Assembly (NCBI GenBank): GCA_947846985.1
Contig: CANTUZ010000005.1
Location: 17,270,389-17,334,388, forward strand
DNA: 64,000 nt
Direction of reading: 5' to 3'
From: Fratercula arctica
Taxonomy: Eukaryota; Chordata; Aves; Charadriiformes; Alcidae
This document shows, piece by piece, positions 47,421-59,500 of the stretch (positions are counted from its first letter, which is position 1; the number at the start of each line of letters is the position of its first letter). The position numbers were made by a program, and so were the translations under genes. The notes beneath the pieces are model-generated. The model was not told where the DNA came from, did not search any database, and saw only the letters and a program-made list of their open reading frames with translations.

Positions 47421-47789
47421 TTGGCAGTCTGTCTGACAAATTATTTGTGTGTTTGAACTCCTTTTTGTGTTTTATAGTATTTTACAAGTAAACAACTCTT
47501 AGGCCATGCTTTTTAGAGGAAGAGCTACAGGAAAAGACCTTCAAGAATCTCAGATATAGGCTATAAGTTAGAACAGCAATAGCGGTTTGATACCCCTCTG
47601 GCTCAAATTTTTCATGTCTTCTAATTGTAGCAACTTCCTCAAAATAGAAAGAAAAGTGCTTGCCTTGATTTTCACTGTCATACATGTAAATGTACAGACT
47701 TGTCTTGGACTTAAAAAACCTTTACATGAAGGAGGTAACTTGATGATAGCGAACAGATACTTCCATGGAGAGAACCACAACTCTCTGAC

Positions 47790-48231
47790 ATGAACAGACA
47801 GGATGGTCAGAGGGCTGGAGCACCTCTGCTATGGGGACAGGCTGAGAGAGTTGGGGTTGTTCAGCCTGGAGAAAAGAAGGCTCCAGGGAGACCTTATAGC
47901 AGCCTTCCAGTACCTAAAAGGGGTCTACAGGAAGGATGGGGAGGGACTCTTTATCAGGGAGTGTAACGATAGGACATGGGGTAACGGCTTCAAACTGAAA
48001 GAGGGTAGATTTAGATTGGATATGAGGAAGAAATTCTTTACTGTGAGGGTGGTGAGGCACTGGAACAGGTTGCCCAGGGAAGCTGTGGATGCCCCATCCC
48101 TGAAGTGTTCAAGGCCAGGCTGGATGGGGCTTTGAGCAGCCTGGTCTAGTGGGACGTGTCCCTGCCCACGGCAAGGGGTTGGAACTAGATGATCTTTAAG
48201 GTCCCTTCCAACCTGAACCATTCTGTGATAA
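47790..48231 (+). repeat. CR1 LINE, 5'-truncated 3' fragment
   Basis: It encodes the CR1 ORF2 C-terminal remnant ([20 protein letters not shown]) and then the CR1 3' UTR (GGTTGGAACTAGATGATCTT, CCCTTCCAACCTGAACCATT), ending in ATTCTGTGA. The forward orientation is opposite to the two larger intronic copies. It is about 440 bp with no full ORF. Confidence 0.96.
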
Positions 48232-48792
48232 GAGCCGGCATCCAGAAGCTGACATTCAAGAAATAGATCACAAATAATAAAGGATGAGAGTGACTTCGTT
48301 ATTAGCAAAAGTCTCCAGAAAACCAAACAATTCTTCGTCCTTGAGGAATCATCCTTGAAGAATGTCAACATTATTGATCCAGATCGGGTGCCTTTTTGAA
48401 GGAGGTCATCCTAGTCACTCCTTTCAGAGGAAGTCTGACCCATGCCACATGTGGTGTAAACCTCAGTGAGACGGGAGGCCTCTGGCCTCTGCCTGTGAAA
48501 GAATGTCCAGCTGCTAATAGTGCCTGCCTGGGAATGCAAAGTCCCATATGCACCTTGGAAGCATTTGCTCCTAATGCTGTGCAAGCACCTCTGCTCATTT
48601 CCTGCCTAAATCTCCCTTTGAATGCTTCAGCAAGTCAGCACATCTCTGGCCTGTCAGCACAGCCGTCCTCATCACACACATCCCCCTGTGGGACCACGTA
48701 TCGGAGTTACTGATAGGAGCCTCTCCTCTTTTGTAGGGGTATTTACATCTTTTGGGTGCAAATGTATTCTGGTTTTGAGAAAGAGCAACTTT

Positions 48793-48812
48793 AAAAAAAA
48801 AAAAAAAAAAAA
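48793..48812. repeat. Poly(A) tract, 20 bases
   Basis: An uninterrupted A run lies in intergenic sequence. Confidence 0.9.
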
Positions 48813-49439
48813 TTCCCAAGCCCACCTGAACCAAAGAGAAGCAGTGCTGAACAGGAAGCCTTCAGTAGATGTAAAGCAAATGCCTGAAATTCTTTGGATC
48901 ATTTCCATTTTACCAAACTACATGCCCACAGGGATTTCACTGGGACTTGTTACTGCAGTTAAATAAAACAAAAGCTGTTACCACGAGAGGAGCAGTTCAA
49001 TGAAAGAAACTATTAACCTACATAAACTATGCATCATCAGAGGAAGAGTTTCCAACACTTACTGCTGCTGCCGCGGGCAATTAAAAAGTAATCCAAAAAG
49101 GAAGAATCTACAAATCCTTGTGTCATTAATTTTAATCCAATTTCAACGTCTGGAGGTGAGTGTTCCTACATGCCAGTTACATGCACCTAGAGGATGAAAG
49201 GTATTCTTGGGGAAAATCATGGCCAGAAATGTTATTTCTCTAGGAGGAATAACTCACGAAAAGTTCAGAACCCCTTTAGGGATTTAGAAAACCCAGGTAT
49301 GCAGCCAGTTTGTGTGGTTTTGGAAAAATTCCCTTTCCAACCTTTGCCCCGCCTTTTCGTGATCAGCGAACAACACGTGAGCTTTGGGTGGAGAGACGAA
49401 TCGTCCCATTTCCCAATATGGTTTCCTCCCGCTCCTAAT

Positions 49440-50510
49440 AGGTGCAAAGCACGGTACCAGGGCACGTCCTAACGCACGACGTGGTCCCTCTTGACTCCAG
49501 CGGGTGGGCAGTGTGCTACTGGGGCACAAGCTCTCACGTTCTCCCGCTTCTCTTCTCCGAGGGCTCCGGAGCGGCGGGGGCGGAGGCGGCCCATCCCGCC
49601 CCGGGGGCGGATAAAGCGGCGGCACCGCCCTGCGGACGTAGAGAGAGGAGTAGAGCGGGAGCGTAGCGTGGCCGCGCCGGGCGCCGCTATGGGAGCCGGA
49701 GTGGTGGCGGGGCTGCTGCTGGTGGGTGCCGGGGTCGGGACGGGACGGGTGGGGGGAATCTCTCTGGCCGGGGCCGCCGTTCGCGGGCAGGGGCTCGTCC
49801 TCCACCTGCTCGCGGCGAGTGGAGGGGGGCACCTGGCCGCAGCCGGCCCCCAGATCCCTCCTTTTGAGAGGAAAGGAAAAAAAGTCTTCCTCCATGTCCC
49901 GCGTGGAGGAACCTGACGGGGTTTTCTATCCTCCTGTTCCTCAAGAGACTTTAGTAACTTCCCTGAACGTTTTTTCCGTGTTGTCTGAAGTTTCGGGAAT
50001 CCTGAGTTAATGGAGCTCTCCTAAACCTAGAAAGGATAAGGAAGGGCAGCTGTCGTGGGGGTAAACCCAGCCCTTCCTTCTCCCCTCGGGAAAAAGAAAA
50101 TTACAAGTCAGGCGCGAGCTCTTTAATACTCCTCACGTTATCTAATTGTGAAATTGGTGGTTTTCTCAACTACGCGATTATGGGTAAAACTTTCGGTCCC
50201 CCGGGGAGAGAGTTGAAAGCGCGGAGCTGCGGGAGCCGGGGAGTGTCGGTTTCAGCTTAGAAATCGGCAACTAGCGACGGGAGCTCCGCGGGCGTCCCGT
50301 CCCTTCCCCTCCCCTGCTCCTGCCTCTGCTCCAGCACTTTCTCTGGCGCGTGTGTTCCAGGTGAGGGATGTACCTGGGCGGCCCGAAACCGGCGGCAGGC
50401 GGGCTCCCGGCTCGTCTCCTTGCGAAGCACCTGGCCTCCCGCTGCGGGGGCCGGGCAGCTGGTCCCTGCTCCGCGAGGCTTGCTGAGCCCTGCGCATCCC
50501 GTGCGCTTCT
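49440..50510 (+). promoter_or_regulatory. CpG island and promoter of the TNF receptor gene
   Basis: G+C and CpG density rise sharply here compared with the flanks and cover exon 1 and the start of intron 1. GC-box-like GGGGGCGG occurs just upstream of a TATA-like GATAAAG near 49610, about 80 bases before the start codon. The exact start of transcription cannot be read from sequence. Confidence 0.7.
49689..49721 (+). CDS. TNFRSF23: TNF receptor exon 1, start codon and first half of signal peptide
   Basis: The ATG at 49689, in the context GCCGCTATGG, begins MGAGVVAGLLL, which the next exon continues as a hydrophobic signal peptide. The donor GTGGGT starts at 49722. Phase 0 out. Confidence 0.85.
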
Positions 50511-53500
50511 TAAAAAAGAAACAAAACAAGATAAAAAAAAAAATCGTAATGATCCTGTGGCTACAGTAGGTTATTTTTGTTAATGACTCAACTACTTGCC
50601 TTCTGATGAAGATTACAGAGCCAGTGAGAAATGTTGGATGAGGTTTCTGGGGCGTTTCCTCCATTTTGCTGGAGAAAGACTAACGCTGACCCTCCTGGAT
50701 TAAAAAGATGGGAGAAGGGTGAAAGGAATCCCTTGATCAAGGCAGAAACATCGGCCTCCGAAGTTCAATTGCAATAAATCAGTAAAAAGAAAATAGGATT
50801 TTAAAATGGAGGCAAGAATCAGGGGCAATAGTTGCCTCAAACCCATCAGTGGCTGCAGGGTGCTGCTCTAACCCCAGCTCTGTGATTGTAATTACCGCTG
50901 TGAGCAGCACACTTAGCAGAAATTAGTTTGGGTTTCCTTTGTGGCTTCCCATGAACTTCTGAATGTGTTTTCAAGTCTTTATGGGAACATCTCCCCGCGA
51001 TGGTTATCGTGTCCTGGGAGAATGAATCACCCAAACACCGGTCTGTCTCTGCTGTAGGTTACTCTGCTGATAATGCCTGGAACCAGAGCAGAGGACTGCG
51101 GGGAGGGAGAATACTTACATGAAGGTCGCTGCTGCCTATCTTGTCCAGCAGGTAAGACTTCAGGCAGTTATAGCTGATAACGGCCATGTTTTTTTCCTCA
51201 TGGAGATGACTGCGTCACTACTGTGGGTTTTTTTTTTTTGCATTGCATCCGGTGAAAGTGTAAGCTAAGCTGGCGCTGTGGGGGCTTCTCAGTGCTGCCA
51301 AGGCCTGGCTCCATTTTGAAGCGAGAGTCCCTTGCGCAAGAGGTGGTGACTGGGAGAGTTGCCTTGGCAGTAAGCCAGGAAACCTCTGTCTGCTGTTGAG
51401 GATGAAGTGTTCAAAGTCGGGTGGTGGTTTTGTTAATAAAAAAAAAAACCCAAAACCAACAACCAAACAAACCTAGCAGAAAGAACGGGGCCTGGGGGAA
51501 TTCTGATATTTCTGTATGTGTAGGTAAAACTTCAGTTTGCCTTTGCTCTCCCCTCCTTGCTCAATGTGTGCAGAGTTAACAAGCTTTGTGCCAAGCAGCA
51601 TCCTGCCCTTAGATAGTATTGAAGGTCTCTCAGATTTTTTGGAGGTAATTCAAAGGAGAAGAGAGGTTGTTATGAGAAATTCTCCCTATTCCTGCTGTGC
51701 CCCTTCAGAGGAGATGACGCTGGCTGCGTGGGTGACTCTGAGCTGCCGCAGTGAGTCATCCTTGTGTGTCCCGCGGTGTGTCCCAGCGGAGGCCTGGCTG
51801 GGTGCCTCATATAGCGCTGCTCCCTGTCAGAGTGGCAAGTTATGAACGTGCCTGCTGTGACACTCGGTTCACGTGGCACCCTGCTCACTTGTGAGGAGGA
51901 ATTGAACTTTCACCAAAAATGGCTTTGTGTTGTAACACCCTGTTATAGTCATCAGCCTGTTAGATGATCCCTCGAGACTGCTGCCGCTTCTCCTCTTCCA
52001 CAGGTACTTACGTTGTTCAGCACTGCAGTGCTCCCCACTTGAGAGGAAAATGTATCCCTTGCACCGAAGGAGAGGGTTATACCGCGCATGAGAACGGCTT
52101 GGAAGAATGCTTGTCTTGCAGACAGTGCAAAGATGGTACCAAGCACAGTTTTGATGAAACCTTAACCCCTTTCCCCTTCTTGAATGTGGAAAGTCTGGTC
52201 CTGTGGTTTTTTTGTGCTTCCAGTCATTGACAATATTGAATTTATAAATAAGTTGCCTTCATGGCCCGAGTATAACTTTTTGCACAGCTGTAGAGAGTCA
52301 AAACTTTTATATTTACTTTGTAACTTATATTTTATTTTTAGATCAGATAACTTTGAGACCCTGTACTCTAACGCGTGATACTGAATGCCAGTGCAAACAA
52401 GGGTATTTCTGCCCTGCCGAGGGCTGTGAAATATGTCAGAGATGCAGTACAACGTAAGTTTGATAATGAGTATAAGTGACCGTTTTCCTTCTAGGGAACA
52501 TTAGAGCTGTGTCTCAATCTGTGCCAATATATAACACAACAGGCCGTAAATAATTGCCCTGAAGCCAAATAGCATTATTCATGCATTTTGATTTTTAGGT
52601 GTCAAAATATGTGAGATTGAGACCTAGAAAGATACGGATTTTGGTATTGTTGTGCTTGTTGCTTATGGTTGTAAGCTTTCACTTTTCGTGTCTTCAGATT
52701 ACTACTTCCCCATGTACACACCTGAATCAGCTTTGCAGCAGCCAGTCTAAAATTTTGGGAGGTAGAATCACCTGTTGAAGGAAGCTAACTGTGCATGAAT
52801 AATGCATCTTCTCTGTGTGTCTTTTTTTTTTTCCCCCCCACCACTTAAAGGCTAACATACATGAGCTTTATCTGCTTTGCTTCTATTTAATCTTGTAGTC
52901 TTATCTTGGGTTGTTTAAAGGTGCACTTTAACAAATGTATCTGTTTATGCATGTTCTGTTCACATCTCTAAGCTCTGCCTGAGAAAAAGTCAGGCATGGG
53001 CAAAGCTGCATATTGCTCTGTAAATGTTGATACAACCCTGTGTTGCCGTCCACTTCAGGTGTCCAGATGGGAAAGAAATTGTGCAGAATTGCAATGCTAC
53101 TATGGACCTAGGATGTGGCTCGCCTGATCAAGGTCTGGTACACACACACCACTCTGCTTAGTTTGTTGGGCCTGAGGTTTCAGGCTAGTGACACCAGAGC
53201 AGTCTGTAGAACAGTGGTTTGAACTACTGTAACATGCTCAGGAGCTTCTGTATTTTGGTCTGGGAATTACTTGCTAGAGACAAGTTCTCAAAGGGGTTGG
53301 AGTGACAAACCATCTTAGATGTCACTTGGTGACAAGCTATATGTATTGCCAAGGTTTTCAAAGTTACAACAGTGACACTGTTGAAAGTTAAGGATAATGC
53401 AAATATTTCTTTCATGTTTTCTGTGTCTGAAAAGCTGTGTATGGGGTGGCTTTGTCTTCTGCTGGTAGATAGCTTCTGCCAGACCAGAGAAAGAAGGAAC

Positions 53501-56500
53501 TGTCAATACCAACATTACAGCACCTGAAGCTCGCTGTCACCTTTGCATACTTGTTTCCCCCTTTTGCTAAATGTCTCTTCAGAAAGCCTTTTAGAACTTG
53601 TATTGCAGCTATGTGCAGAATCTCCCGCTGCCTTTGGGATAATGGTGTGCAGTGTGAGCAAGTATGTGCACATTCAGGTCAGCTGATAGTCCCAGTGCCT
53701 TTTCCAGGACAAGCTAGCTGGGTCACTGTACTGATGCTGAGCTGATGTTGTTCTCTAGGACAGCAGGGAAGACTTGCACTTCAGAATGTCTTGTTTGGAA
53801 ACTGCTTTAGTACTAATTTTATTCCTTTTTGCTTTGCAGGAAGCACAGCTTTTGCTTGGATTATTGCAGTTATTTTTGTGGTGGTTGTTGGCTTGTTGCT
53901 ATTCATTGTGATTAGAAAGCTGAAGAGTGATAAAGGTAACTAACTGCTTGATTACTATCCATAAACTTTCCAGAACTGGGCAAAAGAAGCACTAAGGCTA
54001 TCCCTGGGTTTTGTGTTACCTTATAGGGGACGTGTTTAAGCTCTAGATCATTTAGTATGGGATTCAATTGAGTAACTCCTGTATAATGGAGACTTATTTT
54101 GTTCAGTAAACAATATGCATAAACTTTAACTGTGAGCTTTCTTACTTTTGCTTTAGATGCCGTTGCTTCACAGTAAGATTAACATAAGGTCCTTAAAAGG
54201 ACTTTTCCTATCACTTGCATTGTATTGTCAGAGTGAGAAAAATCTGTGTGTGAGCTCACATGGGGAAAGAAGTAGCAACTAATTAGATCATTAAGTACTT
54301 TCATTCACTGTATTTGGCTGTGGTGATTTTTTTTCTACAAATTGTTGCCCTTAACCTGAATGCTAGGTTGATAAGTCCTGTGTGAATTTTATTTCTTTAG
54401 TGGAAATGGAGATGTTTTCCTGAGAAACTTTTCTTTCCAATACTGCATATTAAAGGGGTTTTGCAACTAGTTTAGTTAGAATAATGTTGAAAATTATTCT
54501 GAATTTTGAATGGGAATTTTGTTGAAATAGTGTAAAGACAACTTCTGCCTTCTCTTTTGCTTTGCAATAGCCCACAAAAATGCTAAGAAGCGTAAGCTGT
54601 AAGGCGGGATGTTGAAAGAGTGGCTTAAAAGCCAAACCACATCTTGTGGTCTGTATTTTACTAAGTGGGACTCTTCAACCCCTGTATGAAGGCACAGTGT
54701 TGGTGGAAGCTAAGGGTAGTACTCTCATGAAATGTGTGACTGGTCAAGGAAGCTAAATGGCTTGTATAAGAGCTTTGATTTGTGTTACAAATGTATCTAC
54801 TGCATATAAATCTTGTGAGAATTCAGCTATGTTTAAATTGCTGCAATTCCTAGAAGTTTCTTAGACATATCTTGTTTTCCAGATGCTTCAGCTGATAAAG
54901 ATGCAGAGAAAGGTCTGGTAAGTATGTGATGGATCAAGTGTTTCATCTCAGTTTTCTGCAGCTTACTTGTGCACTGCTTAATTGTACCTGACACACAGCT
55001 CTCAATTTTTGTCTCACTGTAGACCTCTGGTAGGATGCGTTCCTGTGATGCAACAAGTTGTGATTCATACAGGGCCAGATGTTAGCAAGGGCCTGATGTG
55101 TTCATTAGCTGCATGTGTCTACTGCAGTTGACCTTTCCAGTACTTCCCTTGGAAACAGTCCAGAGCTTGTGGCCAGTATGTTTTGAAAGTGGAAAAAAAT
55201 GAGGCTAAGTGCAAGCTTTCACTTCAAACTGTCTCCAAGTGATGCCTTGATCCAATTAGTTCTTTGCTGCTTCATGCATGTGTTCCCCAGGCAACATCAG
55301 CTATTGTTTCCCTGCATAGTAGTGGTCTAGCTTTCCTTGCATTTTGACTACAATGTTATTTATTCATAAGACTTACTCCTCTTCATCCAGCAAAATGACT
55401 TAGTCTTCATGCCTTTGGGCTCTTGTCATAAGCTACAGACCAGGACCTGGCAGTCTAACTTCTTGGCCCTAGGTAGTCCCATGTGACAAGGGGTTCAGGG
55501 CTCAGAGCATACCAGTTCAGAAGTACATCCCTCAAAAAGGGCTTACCAAGCTAAGGCTGGCTCCTGGCATATGTTTCATGCTAAAGCTGCGTTCACCCTA
55601 GCCTCCTGTAGTTGTAGTCAAACACTATTTCAGAACCTTACTGTTTCAGACTAAAAAGATTATTGCTAGTCTAGCATTTTGCAAGATAAATACAGGACTA
55701 GCTTGCATTTAGCTAGTGTACCTTTAGCTCCTCTATTTAGACACTACACGCCTAACAGCACAGTGAAGCAAAAATAAGCTCAGTCTTCGCTAGTATAGCT
55801 AATGATGCATAATGCCAAGCTGTAGAACAAATGTTTGTCTTGATGAGCATCTAAGAAAAGCGTCCAGATTTCTCTCGTAGCACATGGACAGCACCTTCTT
55901 TTCCCTGCTGCCTTTCTTGACCCCAGCTCAATGCACGTGCTACTCACCTGGTGCATGAGCTCTTGTCTAATCTTACTAGTTACACATTTCGAGTAATTAA
56001 ATACATCTTAATTATGTCACAAATACTTGAAGATGGAAGAAACAGAACTGAAAGATCTGTTAAAAACATCACCTTAAACTCTTCTCTTTTTTAAGGTCCA
56101 TAAGTGGCTCAAATATGTGAATCACCCATGGGTTTTTGTTGGGTTGTGTCTCCGCGCACGCCCTGGCCAGATTCGCAGCGCTTCGTGTATTCGTAAAAGC
56201 TGATGAAGAAACGTGACAGAAAACCTGGTGAAAATGCTGTAGCATAGGAATAGGCAAATATAACACTCTTTATTTTGAATAAAATGGTAGTAGAATGATG
56301 TAAGCTCTCATGTAAGAGTTGTCACAGACTTGAGTTGCAATGTCTGCACCTTTGGAGTGTCTGTACTACTGTAACAAAAAAGCTTATTTGCTAAGGAGAG
56401 TTACACTGATGCAGTCCTGAGTCTAACATGCTGTCCTTTGCAAAGTACCATGGAATTTATACTGCTGTAAAAAACGAAAAACAACAACAAAAAAACCACA

Positions 56501-59500
56501 AACCAACTGGCTGATACTTTATTTCATTCCAAAACAGAGCAGTAGCTCTTGGTCAGCTATGCTGTGTACCTTCAGTTGCTCAGTTACCTATTTAAGAACT
56601 ATTCTGTATAAATAGAATCAACTTGTTTAACCTGTTTGCACCCTTAAAGAAAAAGTGGATTCAATGAGGATGATGTACAACTACATGTGTGATGTGTGGG
56701 GCGGTTTCCCTCACATCCCTGCTTACGCAAGTTTGTCACATGGTGGTGTAATGCGTGGGTCACTGCCCTTGTGCAAACAGAAATCACATTGGCTTACATG
56801 TATGGGGGAGCTGTACACAACTCTCATTGGAAAAACCGTCACTCCTCACCCTCCTTTCCCACCTTTAAAAATAAAAATTCTAAAACTTTCAATTTTTAGG
56901 ACTAGCTGATATGCAAGATAGATGCTGGTCTACTTTGTACTTGTACTGGTCTTGAGGAGTTGGAGCTATGCTTCCTGGCATATGCTTGTTTAGTGTATTG
57001 ATAATGCTAAAAATGATGCAGCCCTTCTCATCTGCTTCCCTCTTTGTCCCCTTGCAAAAGCTATGCAATGTGCACTGGTGCTCACTGGCTTCTTTCAACT
57101 GATTCCAATTAGTGAATCTACCAGAAGAACTAATCCAGCCAAAAAAAGCCCAAGCCAGTGCATTTACATGGAGCTGATATGCTAATATCAGCTAATATCA
57201 TGCTAATATCAGCTTGGCAAAAGCTGTGAGAGCATCAGCCTTGATACAAGGATAGGCTTGAGGCCCCTGTTGCTGTTAAGTCAGCTCAGGTGCAGCAAGG
57301 CAATCTATTTTCCACCTGCCTCAGGAGGGGTGTATACCTTCCATACCCAGAGAGGAGCAAGCAGTAATACTCACCAGTGAAAGCATTAGGAAGTTTCCTG
57401 CATGTTATGGAGGTAGCCTGAGAGCCTTACTCCGCAGTCAAGTGGGAGTGGAACAGCCAGCAAAGTGGAGAGTTTAGGCTCTGAAATCATTTAAAGTCCA
57501 AGTCTATAAAGGCTGTTACTTCTGTATGTTTGTAACTTTGCCAAATTAGTAGTTCTGATATTATTTCTCTGGTATCTGGTGACTTCAAGAGTTCTGTTTT
57601 CTTCCTCCAGACTGTCCTTGAAGACCTATGTATGAAACATCTCTTAAAATATGTTCTTGTTCTTTACAGAACCCTGAGGGCAGTAGTAAAAGCCTCATTT
57701 CACCAGAAGTGGGGACACCTGCACATAACGCAGACAACCCAGAGGATGAGAACTCTGGTGAGAGCCCAGAGGGCGAAGCGCAAACCAATGTTAACTTGGA
57801 AGTAAAAAACCCCTCACCAGAGGAAAACAATGTTGTGCTTTCTGAGCGGGGCACCGTCCTGCCCAGGGTCTGGAAGCGCCACATGGAAAGGTACTGGAGG
57901 AGGATCGCTGAGTATTCACTAGCAGCAAAAACTGTGCAGAACCTTGCTTGTCGTCAGAATGCCCCGTCTAATGTACCAAGTGAGGGGATCCCAGCAAATC
58001 GTACGGTAAGTGCATGTGTGAAATGTGAAATCATTATATTTTCTCTGATAGATGTGTAATTTCAGTTGAGTTCTTAACTGTTTTTTGAGTGATAGATGTT
58101 GTTTTCAGGCAGAACAATAGGGAAGAGGAGGCTTTGCCTTAAAGATGTGATAGAAAGTATAGGAAGTGATATCTTGGGAAAGCAAACTTTAAGGTGCTCT
58201 GCCTCATTCATCTCCCTGTTCAATATTTACACAGAGGTTATTCTTTTGCAATGGCAGCAAATGTGTTGCCTTGTTGCTTCACTTTGGAGCTGGTACCATG
58301 GCTGTTTCAGTATGCAGTTTTCTTTACTCAAATACTTTCACCTGTGCTGTGAAACCTGTCCCCCCTCCCCCTTATTGGTGTGTGTGCTGCAGAAGCAAGC
58401 TATCAAGTAGCTCAGGAATAATCGAGTGAAGTCCTCTGATATGTTGGAGTAATGACCCAACTTTGTATTACAGGTACAAAACCAAAAATATCGAATAATT
58501 GTTAAAGATCTGTCTCAAAAAGGTAAGTATTCCATAAATTGTCAGTAATTGGAATTTGTTTTTTTCCTGTTGACTTTAGTCTACTTAAGGAATAGTGTAG
58601 GGGAGGCTAATCAATATTGCTTAGAGCTATAAGGCTTTCAGTTTATTGTAAAATACACTGAAGCAGGATTATTGCTACATTTGAGAGAAGTTGTAATCCC
58701 TGTGGTGAATTGTTACACTTTAAAGCATGGCTTTTCTGCACAGGGGTATAATGCAGTCATGCTTTTAAGAATAAGAATGATGCAAATTTTTTTATATGTT
58801 TTAAACAAGTTTGCATTGCAGCAGTGTACTCTGCCTTAACGAGGGAAGTGCAGGTCAGAGCAGGAGCTCTTTCTGTCAAATCTCCGCTCTCATGGAAGAC
58901 CACATTGAATGCCCAGACATCTGCCTGTACCCAGCAAGTTGACGTGCTGGATGACCAAGCAACATGTTTTGCTCATGCTGTTCTTGGCGTGGCAAACCTA
59001 TACCAGTAGCATACATAGTGAAGCAGTTAAAGTCTGCTGTTGAGTAGCCCTATTAAGCTTAACTGAAGACATGCAGGCGAATGAAACCTTCCTCAAAATC
59101 ACCTTTACTGAAGGGTGTCTCATCTTAAGAGAGTACTTTTGAGGTATGTAGACTGATACCTTTAGCTTCTTTCAAGATAACTTAGTAGGAAACCTATGTG
59201 TCCTGCTGCTTCTCAGGTGCCAAACCTGGCCTTGCTGCTGCTGTTTGGTCTGTGCATGTATTGGCTGAAAATTAATGGGAAAACATGTAAGTTAGCTATG
59301 GAAAAAAAAATTCTGTATTTTAGAACCTAAGCTGGTATGTTTTGTGTGTTTGTTCTTTCAGAACTGAGAGATAGCTTTTTGGCCTTTATAAAGGAAGTAC
59401 CACTGAAAAAATGGAAGCAGCTTATGAGAACTCATCTGCAGGAAAATGAGATTGTTAAAATTATTTATGACTTTCCTAATGATATAGAAGAGCAATCTTA

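Larger units (their letters stand above)
47421..49440. other. Intergenic spacer between OSBPL5 and the TNF receptor gene
   Basis: It contains one CR1 fragment (47790-48231) and an A run at 48793-48812. No coding gene is supported. Confidence 0.65.

Noticed and set aside
47803..48135. Plus-strand 110-codon frame ([16 protein letters not shown])
   Set aside because: Same reason: a CR1 remnant in forward orientation.
49284..49944. Minus-strand open frames up to 203 codons over the receptor promoter
   Set aside because: They lie in a CpG island where stop codons are rare and overlap exon 1 of the receptor gene. No recognisable protein is encoded.
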